Shown here piece after piece: positions 1-8,132 of a DNA stretch of 24,786 nt. Under the pieces are notes generated by a model. That model was not told the origin of the DNA, did no database searches, and was given only the letters and a program-made list of their open reading frames with translations. Position numbers and translations under genes: made by a program. How positions within the stretch are numbered: the first letter of the stretch is position 1; each line of letters opens with the position of its first letter. This stretch comes from Roseburia sp. (GTDB lineage Bacteria > Bacillota > Clostridia > Lachnospirales > Lachnospiraceae): the NCBI GenBank assembly GCA_003483745.1, contig DMYD01000001.1, forward strand, positions 1-24,786, given 5' to 3'.

Positions 1-2175
1 GATAACTTCTGGGAGCATGGTGCCGGTCCTTGCGGTCCTTGTTCTGAGATTTATTATGACCGTGGAGAAAAATATGGCTGTGGCAAACCGGACTGTAAGG
101 TAGGATGTGACTGCGACCGTTTCATGGAAGTATGGAATAATGTATTTACCCAGTTCGAGGGTGACGGTAAGGGCGGTTATACTGAACTTGCACAGAAAAA
201 CATTGATACAGGTATGGGATTAGAGCGTTTAGCTGTTGTTATGCAGGATGTGGATTCTGTATTTGATATCGATACCATGAAAGCAATCCGTGACAAGGTA
301 TGTGAGCTGTCCGGTAAAAAATATCAGGTGGATGCGTTGGATGATGTATCTATCCGACTGATCACTGACCATATCCGTTCTGCAACATTTATGATCTCTG
401 ACGGTATTATGCCATCAAATGAGGGACGTGGATATGTACTGCGCCGTATCATCCGCCGTGCGGCAAGACACGGAAGAATGCTTGGCATTGATGGTATCTT
501 CATGGCAAAACTGGCTGCCACCGTAATCAATGAGAGTAAGGATGGTTATCCGGAACTTGAAGAGAAAAAAGATTTTATCTTTAAAGTATTATCCCAGGAA
601 GAAGAAAAATTTGGAAAAACAATCGATCAGGGACTTTCCATCCTTTCTGATATGGAAAAACAGATGGAAGCAGACGGCGTAAAGGTTCTTTCCGGTGAGA
701 ATGCATTTAAACTTTATGATACTTATGGATTCCCGATGGATCTGACACAGGAGATCCTCGAAGAAAAAGGATTTTCTGTCGATGAAGAGGGATTCAAAAA
801 GGCGATGGAAGTACAGCGTACCACAGCGAGAAAAGCCCGCAAAGTGACAAACTACATGGGCGCTGATGAGACAGTATATGAGTCTGTCGATCCTTCTGTT
901 ACCACAGAATTTGTAGGCTATGATTCCTTAAACTGCAAGTCAAAGATTACTGTACTTACTACAGAGACAGAGATCGTTGAGGCATTATCCGATGGAGAGG
1001 TTGGAACCGTGATCGTAGAACAGACTCCATTCTATGCGACTATGGGTGGACAGCAGGGAGATAAGGGTATCATCCGCACTGCAACCGGAGAGTTCCAGGT
1101 GGAAGATACGATCAAATTACTTGGCGGAAAAGTAGGACATGTCGGAAAGATGATCTCCGGTATGATGAAAACAGGAGATGAGGCAGATCTTTCGGTAGAT
1201 GCTGTACTCCGTGCAAAGACCTGTAAGAACCATTCCGCAACACATTTACTGCAGAAAGCATTGCGTGAAGTATTAGGAACCCACGTAGAGCAGGCAGGTT
1301 CCTATCAGGATGGCGAGCGTACCCGTTTCGATTTCAGCCATTTTGCAGCCATGACACCGGAGGAACTTGAAAAAGTAGAAAAGATCGTCAATGATAAGAT
1401 CGCAGAGGCAATTCCGGTACGCACAGATGTGATGACTGTAGATGAGGCGAAAAAGACAGGAGCCATGGCGTTATTTGGCGAAAAATACGGTGAGACTGTC
1501 CGCGTTGTATCTATGGGAGATTTTTCCAAAGAGTTCTGCGGTGGTACACATGTAAAGAATACATCTGAGATTGCTGCATTCAAGATCATTTCTGAAAATG
1601 GTGTTGCAGCAGGTGTCCGCAGAATCGAGGCACTGACCGGAGATAATGTATTTGCTTATTACCGCAATTTGGAGAAAGAACTCTTAGAGGCAGCGAAAGC
1701 AGCAAAGGCAACACCGGCAACCTTAACAGAGAAAATCGAACATATGCAGGCAGAGATCAAAGCACTGACCAGCGAAAATGAGTCATTGAAGAGCAAAGCG
1801 GCAAAAGAGGCGCTTGGAGATGTCATGGATCAGGTTGTGGAAGTAAAAGGTGTGAAATTACTTGCTTCCGCCGTAGACGGTGTAGATATGAATGGTCTGC
1901 GTGATCTCGGAGATCAGTTAAAAGATCAGCTTGGTGAGGGCGTGATCGTACTTGCTTCTTCCTGCGAAGGAAAAGTAAATCTTATCGTTATGGCTACAGA
2001 CGCAGCGATGAAACAGGGAGCACATGCAGGAAATCTGATTAAGAGCATTGCCGGCAAAGTCGGCGGTGGCGGCGGCGGACGTCCGAATATGGCACAGGCG
2101 GGAGGTAAAAATCCGGCTGGTATTCCGGATGCAATCGCCGAGGCAAAAACAGCACTTGAGGCGCAGCTTTCCTAA
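1..2175 (+). CDS. alaS: Alanyl-tRNA synthetase, 5'-truncated by the window edge
   Basis: Charges tRNA-Ala with alanine and edits mischarged Ser/Gly; cytoplasmic and essential. The frame is open from base 1 and starts inside the catalytic domain, with the class II motif region HGAGPCGPCSEIYYDRG before the first in-frame ATG at 124, so that ATG is internal. 724 residues are present; the family is usually about 870-880, so roughly 150 N-terminal residues lie outside. Visible in order: the rest of the catalytic core (VWNNVFTQF, GMGLERL), the editing domain with ATMGGQQGD, the zinc-binding HSATHLL and FCGGTHV motifs, and the C-Ala domain ending in a Gly-rich GGGGGGRPNMAQAGG stretch. No clear terminator follows before the next gene 75 bp downstream. 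Confidence 0.97.
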   Translation, partial: DNFWEHGAGPCGPCSEIYYDRGEKYGCGKPDCKVGCDCDRFMEVWNNVFTQFEGDGKGGYTELAQKNIDTGMGLERLAVVMQDVDSVFDIDTMKAIRDKVCELSGKKYQVDALDDVSIRLITDHIRSATFMISDGIMPSNEGRGYVLRRIIRRAARHGRMLGIDGIFMAKLAATVINESKDGYPELEEKKDFIFKVLSQEEEKFGKTIDQGLSILSDMEKQMEADGVKVLSGENAFKLYDTYGFPMDLTQEILEEKGFSVDEEGFKKAMEVQRTTARKARKVTNYMGADETVYESVDPSVTTEFVGYDSLNCKSKITVLTTETEIVEALSDGEVGTVIVEQTPFYATMGGQQGDKGIIRTATGEFQVEDTIKLLGGKVGHVGKMISGMMKTGDEADLSVDAVLRAKTCKNHSATHLLQKALREVLGTHVEQAGSYQDGERTRFDFSHFAAMTPEELEKVEKIVNDKIAEAIPVRTDVMTVDEAKKTGAMALFGEKYGETVRVVSMGDFSKEFCGGTHVKNTSEIAAFKIISENGVAAGVRRIEALTGDNVFAYYRNLEKELLEAAKAAKATPATLTEKIEHMQAEIKALTSENESLKSKAAKEALGDVMDQVVEVKGVKLLASAVDGVDMNGLRDLGDQLKDQLGEGVIVLASSCEGKVNLIVMATDAAMKQGAHAGNLIKSIAGKVGGGGGGRPNMAQAGGKNPAGIPDAIAEAKTALEAQLS

Positions 2176-2249
2176 AATCTGTTTTGCACTATTGTCCCGC
2201 AATTGAAAAATCACGGAAGATGACAGCTTTTTAGCTATGGAGGCAAAAG

Positions 2250-3539
2250 ATGGATAAAGAAATGGAATTTAAAAATAAGAGTATTAAAGAAAAGGTAAAC
2301 GGAAGCTTTAAAATGATCATAGTTTTATATGTGGTCAGCGTGGCGCTTGCAATATTTTTAATGTTTGCAGTAAAAATTGTTCCGTCTGCAATAGAGTATT
2401 TTGTGCTTGCCGGAGGTATTGTTGTGCTTGCGATTATAACGGTCTGCAGTATTCTGGCAACATTGAAACGGGCTAAGATGCTGATACACTATATTGTAGA
2501 ACCGGTCAGGGAACTAAGCAGTGTGGCAGAAAAAATCTCTGGTGGAGAACTTGATATTGAAATTGCTTATCAGTCAGAGGATGAGATCGGAGAACTTGCA
2601 GAAGATTTTCGCAAAACAGCAACTACGCTGCAACGGATTATAGGAGATCTTAATCATATTCTGGATGCATTTGCAAAAGGTGATTATACGGTGGAATCCG
2701 GATGCAAAGATGCGTATGTGGGAGAGTTTGAAACAGTTCATAAAAAATTAATTGCAACAACAGAGCATGTCAGTAACACGTTGAGATCAATCCGTGAGTC
2801 TTCGAATCAGGTGGCACAGGGATCCGACCAGCTTGCAGTCAGCGCACAGGATCTTGCCAAAAATGCAACGGATCAGGCAGTGGCCGTTGATTCTTTAGCA
2901 CAGAGCGTTTCAGAAATCACAGAACAGATTCTTGGAACAAGTAAGTCGATTGATATTGTACATGATAAAGCGAAAGACGTTGGAACAACAGCAGCGGTAA
3001 GCCAGCAGAAGATGACAGAACTGACAGAGGCAATGGAGCGTATTTCCGTGACATCCAAGGAAATCGGACAGGTTATCGAAGAAATTGAGAGTATTGCATC
3101 ACAGACAAATCTGTTGTCCTTAAATGCATCTATTGAGGCAGCAAGAGCCGGTGAGGCAGGAAAAGGATTTGCAGTTGTTGCAGAGCAGATCCGTATGCTT
3201 GCTGAGAGCAGTGCAAATTCTGCAGATACGTCAAAACAGCTTTTGACAGAGAATCAAAATGAGGTAGAGCATGGTAATCAGGTAACACAGCAGACGGCAG
3301 AATCACTGACGGACGTATTGAATGAACTCGATGCCATTGTGGGTGAGGTTGCGACAATCCGTACTGCTTCAGACCGTGAAGCTGATTTCGTAAAAGAGAT
3401 CGAAGAAAGCACGAAAAAAATCAGTGATGCAATCCAGAGCAACTCTGCAGCATCGGAAGAAACATCTGCTACCAGTGAAGAACTTTCTGCAGAAGCAGAT
3501 TCCTTAGAGGGCCTTGTAGAGCGTTTTAAACTGCGTTAA
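2250..3539 (+). CDS. Methyl-accepting chemotaxis protein without a sizeable extracellular domain
   Basis: Chemoreceptor that would control the CheA kinase through CheW. 429 residues. Two hydrophobic segments (about 22-41 and 50-70) are joined by only about 8-10 residues (KIVPSAIEY), so no periplasmic-type ligand domain is present. A HAMP domain follows (about 72-125, with EPVRELSSVAEKISGGELD and EDEIGELAEDF), then a second HAMP-like segment (ILDAFAKGDYTVE, VGEFETVHKKL). The cytoplasmic hairpin carries the conserved tip IASQTNLLSLNASIEAARAGE. The start is supported by GGAGG at 2239-2243, 6 bases before ATG. I see no sigma-D promoter just upstream. The signal may be sensed in the membrane, by the HAMP pair, or through partner proteins; that is inference. 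Confidence 0.93.
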   Translation: MDKEMEFKNKSIKEKVNGSFKMIIVLYVVSVALAIFLMFAVKIVPSAIEYFVLAGGIVVLAIITVCSILATLKRAKMLIHYIVEPVRELSSVAEKISGGELDIEIAYQSEDEIGELAEDFRKTATTLQRIIGDLNHILDAFAKGDYTVESGCKDAYVGEFETVHKKLIATTEHVSNTLRSIRESSNQVAQGSDQLAVSAQDLAKNATDQAVAVDSLAQSVSEITEQILGTSKSIDIVHDKAKDVGTTAAVSQQKMTELTEAMERISVTSKEIGQVIEEIESIASQTNLLSLNASIEAARAGEAGKGFAVVAEQIRMLAESSANSADTSKQLLTENQNEVEHGNQVTQQTAESLTDVLNELDAIVGEVATIRTASDREADFVKEIEESTKKISDAIQSNSAASEETSATSEELSAEADSLEGLVERFKLR

Positions 3540-3611
3540 ATGTTTAATACAGGGGAGAGAAAATGCGGATGAAAATAAAGGAAAAGATAAATTTATGTAC
3601 CAGCCGTTTAT

Positions 3612-4241
3612 ATGGAAACTGGAAGAATGTGGGTAAAACCTACAATTAATTTTTTTACAGGTAAAAATGGTAATACATATGCCGGAATGGCACAGTCTTC
3701 GAAAGAAGGATATTCTTATGATAAGAATTCGAAAGAAGTAAAAAAATATGGTGATTTTTATGTTGTCAATGTGAAAATATCATTGGATAACTGTGACAGG
3801 ATTTCTGCATCAAAGGGAAGTGTGTATGGACATCTGTTCATCTCTGGTTTTAATAAGGCATATAAGGGAAGTATTTATGTTGATGATGTGACACTTACTG
3901 TAGATAAGAAATCAGTTGTAAAGCAAAATTATGAGAATGGAAAAAACGGTGGTTGCTGGTATTATCTTAACAGATCAGAAAAGGAATATACACCTGCAGT
4001 TGTTTCATTCTCAGGAAAAACATTGGATGTGACTAAGACATCGCTTGCTATAAACAAGGGTGAAAAAGCGACGATCAAAGCCACTGCAATGCCAAAAACA
4101 AAAATAGCATATCAGTCTAAGAACAAGAAAGTCGCTGCAGTAAACAGTAAAGGTGTTGTCCGGGGCATTCGGAAAGGAAAGACAACCATTCTTGTCACAG
4201 CGAATGGGAAAACTGTTAAAGTTCAGATTACCGTAAAATAA
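3612..4241 (+). pseudogene. Remnant of a secreted CBM/Big2-domain protein
   Basis: Open frame of 209 residues. The first part (about 1-130) is beta-rich and contains GSIYVDDVTLTVD, a motif typical of carbohydrate-binding modules of secreted glycoside hydrolases. The last 75 residues form a bacterial Ig-like Big2 domain (TLDVTKTSLAINKGEKATI, then KKVAAVNSKGVVRGIRKGKTTI). There is no signal peptide, catalytic domain or ribosome site at 3612. A good Shine-Dalgarno (GGGGAG, 3552-3557) precedes an ATG at 3563 in another frame, which stops after 28 codons at 3649. Upstream in the long frame there is a stop at 3588. I infer the 3' end of a larger secreted polysaccharide-degrading enzyme that lost its front half. 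It could instead be a short translated protein of unknown use. Confidence 0.5.
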
Positions 4242-4267
4242 TTTCAAATAAAAATCTGAAATTATTT
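4236..4267. repeat. 11-bp inverted repeat across the stop codon of the CBM/Big2 remnant
   Basis: AAATAATTTCA (4236-4246) and TGAAATTATTT (4257-4267) are perfect inverted copies with a 10-base loop. The left arm contains the TAA stop. The stem is entirely AT-rich apart from one pair and lacks a following T-run, so it would be a weak terminator at best. Confidence 0.4.
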
Positions 4268-4277
4268 CAAAAATAGG

Positions 4278-4305
4278 TTGACGAACCGGGAAAATATGTT
4301 ATAAT
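4278..4305 (+). promoter_or_regulatory. Sigma-A promoter of rpsU
   Basis: TTGACG (4278-4283), 16-base spacer, TATAAT (4300-4305). Near consensus, and about 80 bases upstream of the rpsU start. Confidence 0.8.
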
Positions 4306-4383
4306 GCTATATAGTGCAATAAATATTACCCAAACAGTTGAATATGCACAATACGCAACTGGAGGGAGGTTAGGTGTGAGATA

Positions 4384-4560
4384 ATGTCTAGTGTAATTGT
4401 AAAAGAAAACGAGACTTTAGATAGCGCTTTACGTCGTTTCAAAAGAAACTGCGCAAAAGCAGGTATCCAGCAGGAGATTCGTAAAAGAGAACACTACGAG
4501 AAACCAAGCGTAAAACGTAAGAAAAAATCTGAAGCAGCTAGAAAAAGAAAATACAACTAA
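4384..4560 (+). CDS. rpsU: 30S ribosomal protein S21
   Basis: Small-subunit ribosomal protein of 58 residues; in the family it acts near the anti-Shine-Dalgarno end of 16S rRNA in translation initiation. The sequence begins MSSVIVKENETLDSALRRFK and ends in the basic tail KKKSEAARKRKYN; length and pattern fit S21 fully. The start follows AGGTG at 4372-4376 with 7 bases of spacing; a second purine-rich run (GGAGGGAGG, 4361-4369) lies further up. It has its own promoter and a strong terminator, so it looks monocistronic here. Confidence 0.95.
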   Translation: MSSVIVKENETLDSALRRFKRNCAKAGIQQEIRKREHYEKPSVKRKKKSEAARKRKYN

Positions 4561-4576
4561 TAATTAGTTGTAGTGC

Positions 4577-4612
4577 AAAAAAGACTACCACATGTGTGGC
4601 AGTCTTTTTTTT
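4577..4612 (+). terminator. Rho-independent terminator after rpsU
   Basis: GACTACCAC-ATGT-GTGGCAGTC hairpin (one A/C mismatch) flanked by A-run and T-run (4605-4612), 17 bases after the rpsU stop codon. Confidence 0.9.
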
Positions 4613-4712
4613 CTGTGAAAGGGTCTTTTTTCAGGTACGTTTATTCCGGACGGCAGGTTTGCCTGTAAAAGTGGACAATCTACAGAAATATACAGGACAA
4701 AACGGCATGGTA

Positions 4713-4741
4713 TTGCAGAAAAGGATAAATTTGTTTATAAT
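4713..4741 (+). promoter_or_regulatory. Sigma-A promoter of the PilZ gene
   Basis: TTGCAG (4713-4718), 17-base spacer, perfect TATAAT (4736-4741), 80 bases before the PilZ start. The remainder of 4613-4820 shows nothing else I can support. Confidence 0.65.
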
Positions 4742-4820
4742 ATGAAAAAAAGATGCATGGAACAAAGAACTGGAACAGGGAACCTAATATACAAAGCGAA
4801 AAGAACGGAGATGGTATTTT

Positions 4821-5375
4821 ATGATTAATTTGAAAGGCTGCAGAGTAATTATCCGTGAACAGAAAAAGAGTAATCTCCTTGCGGATACAGTAATTCTTGG
4901 ACATAATCTTATAACAAATATCATCAAAGTGCGGGCAAGTGCAATGGCATACCGCCCGAAAGAACCGGTGGAACTGCTTGTTTTTCTGGAAAATAAAATA
5001 TATTCTTATTTAGGCAACGTACAGGGTGCGGTAATTGCGAATGAAATGTCGATTGCGCTGTATGATGAAGAACAGAAAAAGGGCAGAAAATTTGAGAGGT
5101 ATGAGATAGAAGCACCTGGCAGTATTGAAGGCATTAAGATAAAAAATAATATGATAACACTTCGTAAGCCGATACCGGTTACTATAAAAAATGTAAGCGC
5201 GAATGGTGTGTTATTTAAAAGCATTTCTGGTTGTCTGGATGTTGGCATGCAGCTGCAGCTTTATATGAGTGTGACAGATTCGGGAATGCGTTATGAGTAT
5301 AAAGTAGTCCGTAAGCAGAACAGCAATCCGGATACAGAAGAGTATGGATGTAAAATGGTTGAAAAAAAGAAATAA
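4821..5375 (+). CDS. PilZ-domain protein, predicted c-di-GMP receptor
   Basis: 184-residue cytoplasmic protein. The PilZ c-di-GMP signature is complete: RxxxR at R89-R93 (RKFER) and the N/DxSxxG motif at 124-129 (NVSANG). The N-terminal 80 residues (from about LLADTVILGHNLITNIIKV) resemble the PilZN/YcgR-N beta domain that precedes PilZ in YcgR-type flagellar brake proteins. GGAG at 4807-4810 supports the start, with 10-base spacing. It has its own promoter. With a chemoreceptor nearby and a sigma-D promoter elsewhere in the window, a role in slowing motility on c-di-GMP binding is plausible, but this is inference; PilZ proteins also control exopolysaccharide synthesis. Confidence 0.82.
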   Translation: MINLKGCRVIIREQKKSNLLADTVILGHNLITNIIKVRASAMAYRPKEPVELLVFLENKIYSYLGNVQGAVIANEMSIALYDEEQKKGRKFERYEIEAPGSIEGIKIKNNMITLRKPIPVTIKNVSANGVLFKSISGCLDVGMQLQLYMSVTDSGMRYEYKVVRKQNSNPDTEEYGCKMVEKKK

Positions 5376-5404
5376 CAGAAATTAAAAGATATTTTGGAAA
5401 GATC

Positions 5405-5472
5405 AAAGGAACTGCAAAACATGAAAAATGGTCGTCAGACTGAAAAATTTCATGTTTTGCAGTTCCTTTTTT
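5405..5472. terminator. Bidirectional terminator between the PilZ gene and the LUD gene
   Basis: A perfect 22-bp stem: left arm 5405-5426 (AAAGGAACTGCAAAACATGA plus AA), right arm 5448-5469, loop of 21 bases. The T-run ends at 5472 on the plus strand, and the A-run at the left arm serves the minus strand. It sits between two convergent genes. Confidence 0.85.
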
Positions 5473-5483
5473 AGATCAGGTGC

Positions 5484-6125
5484 CTAATAACCGAAGGATT
5501 CGCCGATCAACAGTACTTTGATACGTCCTTTGATGCCGCTTCTTCTGGTGATAACGACCTGATTGCAGATACAGTCAGGGGAAAGACAGTCTGCACAGGC
5601 GCCGGTGATGGCACAAGGTGTTTTTTTGCCGAGGCGGATGCAGTTTTGTGCTGTGGCAATATTATGTACACGGCTTAGAGCCTCGTCCACATTCGCAGAA
5701 ACTTTATTCATGCCGGCTAAAATAATAACGGTTTCCGGTCCATAGATCAGTGCGGCAACACGGTTTCCGGTTCCGTCGATGTTGACAAGTTCGCCATCGG
5801 TTGTGATTGCATTGGTACTCATAAAATAAACATCGCTGGAAAGAGCATCATGAAACATTTTCTTTGTCTCTTCCGGTGTTTTTGCGGTTGACCGGTCAAT
5901 TAAATGGATAGATGGATCATGACGGAGTGCCGTCAGCATTCCCGTCTCTTCTAAGGTCATAGAGCCACCGAAAGATACGTTTTGCCCGTCTTTTAAGAAG
6001 GAAAATGCGAGCTTTTCCGCATCTTCTACGGTTGGACAGTAGTAACCTTCCATCTGGCGTTTCTCAAGATTTTTGATAATTGTTGCAGCAAGTGTTTCAT
6101 GGTATTTACTTTTGATTGTATCCAT
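5484..6125 (-). CDS. LUD-domain protein (lactate-utilisation / DUF162 family)
   Basis: 213 residues from MDTIKSKYHETLAATIIKNL. The start is fixed by AAGGAG at 6133-6138, 7 bases before ATG; the frame is open further upstream to 6185 but without a ribosome site. Motifs typical of clostridial LUD proteins: GGSMTLEETG, the STNAITTDGELVNIDGTGNR core, and PETVIILAGMNKV. A Cys cluster near the C-terminus (CAITGACADCLSPDCIC) could bind a metal or Fe-S cluster; that is inference. Relatives include LutC, but there is no lutA or lutB beside it, so it is a stand-alone member of unknown substrate. The extended -10 promoter on the minus strand diverges from the ABC exporter gene. Confidence 0.85.
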   Translation of the reverse strand: MDTIKSKYHETLAATIIKNLEKRQMEGYYCPTVEDAEKLAFSFLKDGQNVSFGGSMTLEETGMLTALRHDPSIHLIDRSTAKTPEETKKMFHDALSSDVYFMSTNAITTDGELVNIDGTGNRVAALIYGPETVIILAGMNKVSANVDEALSRVHNIATAQNCIRLGKKTPCAITGACADCLSPDCICNQVVITRRSGIKGRIKVLLIGESFGY

Positions 6126-6199
6126 ACATGTACTCCTTTTTATCATATTTGATAATGCATTGCGCTTTGGTAAATGCATTGTCACTGTGTGCTTTTTTT

Positions 6200-6208
6200 A
6201 GTATAGCA
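6200..6208 (-). promoter_or_regulatory. Extended -10 promoter for the LUD gene
   Basis: On the minus strand the bases read TGC-TATACT (6208 to 6200), an extended -10 element. No good -35 is visible. It overlaps the region of the divergent exporter promoter. Confidence 0.5.
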
Positions 6209-6215
6209 CATATTC

Positions 6216-6243
6216 TTGACTTTTGGGACAGGATAGATAAAAT
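6216..6243 (+). promoter_or_regulatory. Sigma-A promoter of the ABC exporter gene
   Basis: TTGACT (6216-6221), 16-base spacer, TAAAAT (6238-6243). The -35 starts 8 bases from the divergent extended -10 of the LUD gene, so the two promoters could interfere or share a regulator. Confidence 0.6.
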
Positions 6244-6270
6244 AAAGAGAGTTGGGAATGGAGGAAGTTT

Positions 6271-8007
6271 ATGAGTGAGAATCTGAAAAAAATGATTTCG
6301 TATTATAAGCCCTATCTGGGAGTATTCTGGGCAGATATGTTTTTTGCAACGGTATCTGCGGCGGTCGCGCTTGTGATCCCACTTGTGATCCGTTACGTGA
6401 CATCCACATTAATCTATATGGAGCCACAGGAGATCTTAGGTCAGATCCGGTGGATTGCGGTCATGTTGTTTGCTCTGGTGGCGATAGATTGTTACAGCCG
6501 TTTTTTTATTGCAAATCAGGGTCATGTGATGGGAGCAAAAATCGAATATGACATGCGTGCAGAAATTTTTGCACATTTTCAGAAACTGTCATTTTCTTTT
6601 TATGATGACCAGAAAGTCGGACAGTTGATGTCCCGTATCACGACGGACCTGTTCGATATCACGGAACTGATGCACCATGGACCGGAAAATATTATCCTAT
6701 CCCTGATAAAGATCATTGGTGCGTTTGTGATATTAATGAGTATTAAACCTGCACTCGCACTCGCCGCATTTGCAGTGCTGCCGTTCATGTTTCTGTTTGC
6801 CTATTACATGAACGGAAAAATGCGCCGTGCGTTTCGCAGCAACCGTGAGCGGATCGCCGATATCAATGCGCAGATTGAGGATAATTTGTCCGGGATCCGT
6901 GTGGTAAAGTCGTTTGCGAATGAGGATATCGAAAAAGAAAAATTCCGTCAGGGAAACGAAGGCTTTCTGCGCGCAAAAAAGAACAGTTATTACTATATGG
7001 GAAGCTTCTCGGCAGGACTTGGTACTTTTACGACCCTGATTCAGGTTAATGTCATCCTTGCGGGTGTTATTCTGATCGCAAAGGGAAGTGTGGATATCAG
7101 TGATCTGGTCACATTTTTACTTTATATCAGCGTGTTTACAGAGCCGGTGAGAACGCTGATCGATTTTACGGAACAATTTCAGAATGGATATACAGGTTTT
7201 GAACGTTTCCGTGAAATTATGGCAATTGAGCCGGATATTGCAGATAAAAAAGATGCAAAAGATCTGATCAATGTAAAAGGCGATATCAGCTTTGAAGATG
7301 TATCTTTCCAGTATGAGGAAAATACGGAATGTGTATTAAACCATATCAATCTGAATGTTCCGGCAGGGGCTTATATGGCGCTTGTGGGATCATCAGGAGC
7401 CGGTAAGAGCACACTTTGTTCCCTGATTCCAAGATTTTATGATGTGACAGCGGGATCCGTAAAAATAGATGGATGTGATGTCAGAGATATCCGCTTAAAG
7501 AGTCTGCGCGACCATATCGGCATTGTACAGCAGGATGTGTATCTGTTTGTGGGAACAGTTTTTGATAACATTCGTTACGGAAAACCGGATGCAACACGTG
7601 AGGAAGTCATTGAGGCAGCAAAAAATGCCAATGCGCATGATTTTATCATGTCTCTGCCGAATGGATATGAGACAGATATCGGACAGCGCGGCATCAAACT
7701 TTCCGGAGGACAGAAACAACGACTTTCTATTGCCAGGGTATTTTTAAAGAATCCACCGATTCTGATTTTTGATGAGGCAACGAGTGCACTTGACAATGAG
7801 AGCGAGAAAGTCGTACAGGATTCTTTGGAAAAACTGGCAAAAAACCGGACAACATTTGTGATAGCACACAGGCTTTCCACGATCAAAAACGCCCAGCGTA
7901 TTCTTGTCCTGACGGAAGATGGCATTGCAGAGGAAGGAACGCATGAAGAACTGCTGGCAAAAGGTGGTGTATATGAGAAACTGTATCAGATGCAGTTTCA
8001 TAAGTAA
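6271..8007 (+). CDS. ABC exporter half-transporter (MsbA/LmrA type)
   Basis: 578 residues, the usual length for a fused TMD-NBD half-transporter. Residues about 1-310 hold six predicted membrane helices of the ABC exporter type 1 fold. The ATPase domain begins at about 335 (ISFEDVSFQYEE) and has Walker A GSSGAGKST (about 373-381), Q-loop IGIVQQDVYLF, signature LSGGQ (about 477), Walker B ILIFDEATS (about 497) and the switch His in IAHRLST. GGAGG at 6260-6264 supports the start. No partner half-transporter is adjacent, so it probably works as a homodimer exporting lipids, peptides or drugs; the substrate cannot be read from sequence. Confidence 0.92.
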   Translation: MSENLKKMISYYKPYLGVFWADMFFATVSAAVALVIPLVIRYVTSTLIYMEPQEILGQIRWIAVMLFALVAIDCYSRFFIANQGHVMGAKIEYDMRAEIFAHFQKLSFSFYDDQKVGQLMSRITTDLFDITELMHHGPENIILSLIKIIGAFVILMSIKPALALAAFAVLPFMFLFAYYMNGKMRRAFRSNRERIADINAQIEDNLSGIRVVKSFANEDIEKEKFRQGNEGFLRAKKNSYYYMGSFSAGLGTFTTLIQVNVILAGVILIAKGSVDISDLVTFLLYISVFTEPVRTLIDFTEQFQNGYTGFERFREIMAIEPDIADKKDAKDLINVKGDISFEDVSFQYEENTECVLNHINLNVPAGAYMALVGSSGAGKSTLCSLIPRFYDVTAGSVKIDGCDVRDIRLKSLRDHIGIVQQDVYLFVGTVFDNIRYGKPDATREEVIEAAKNANAHDFIMSLPNGYETDIGQRGIKLSGGQKQRLSIARVFLKNPPILIFDEATSALDNESEKVVQDSLEKLAKNRTTFVIAHRLSTIKNAQRILVLTEDGIAEEGTHEELLAKGGVYEKLYQMQFHK

Positions 8008-8050
8008 GGTTGTCACACAGAAAGAGAGAGTACTGCGTCAAGTATAAAAG

Positions 8051-8060
8051 TTTCATGAAA
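8051..8060. repeat. Short palindrome upstream of the G3E GTPase promoter
   Basis: TTTCATGAAA is a perfect 10-bp palindrome 13 bases before the -35 element of the His-rich GTPase gene. It is too short to assign to a regulator. Confidence 0.25.
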
Positions 8061-8073
8061 TCTGTGCAAAAAT

Positions 8074-8102
8074 TTGCAAAAGAGGAAAAACTAGAGTAGA
8101 AT
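8074..8102 (+). promoter_or_regulatory. Sigma-A promoter of the tandem G3E GTPase genes
   Basis: TTGCAA (8074-8079), 17-base spacer, TAGAAT (8097-8102), 30 bases before the first start codon. No convincing Zur box or cobalamin riboswitch was seen here. Confidence 0.6.
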
Positions 8103-8132
8103 AGTAGTGTTTGTGAAGGGAGAGATAAGACA

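Noticed and set aside
6126..6185. Upstream extension of the LUD gene by 20 codons
   Set aside because: The AAGGAG ribosome site lies inside this extension, 7 bases before the inner ATG, and the upstream part has no site of its own.
8008..8132. Zur box or cobalamin riboswitch before the CobW-type gene
   Set aside because: The leader is too short for a cobalamin riboswitch and no convincing Zur dyad is present; only a 10-bp palindrome is seen.
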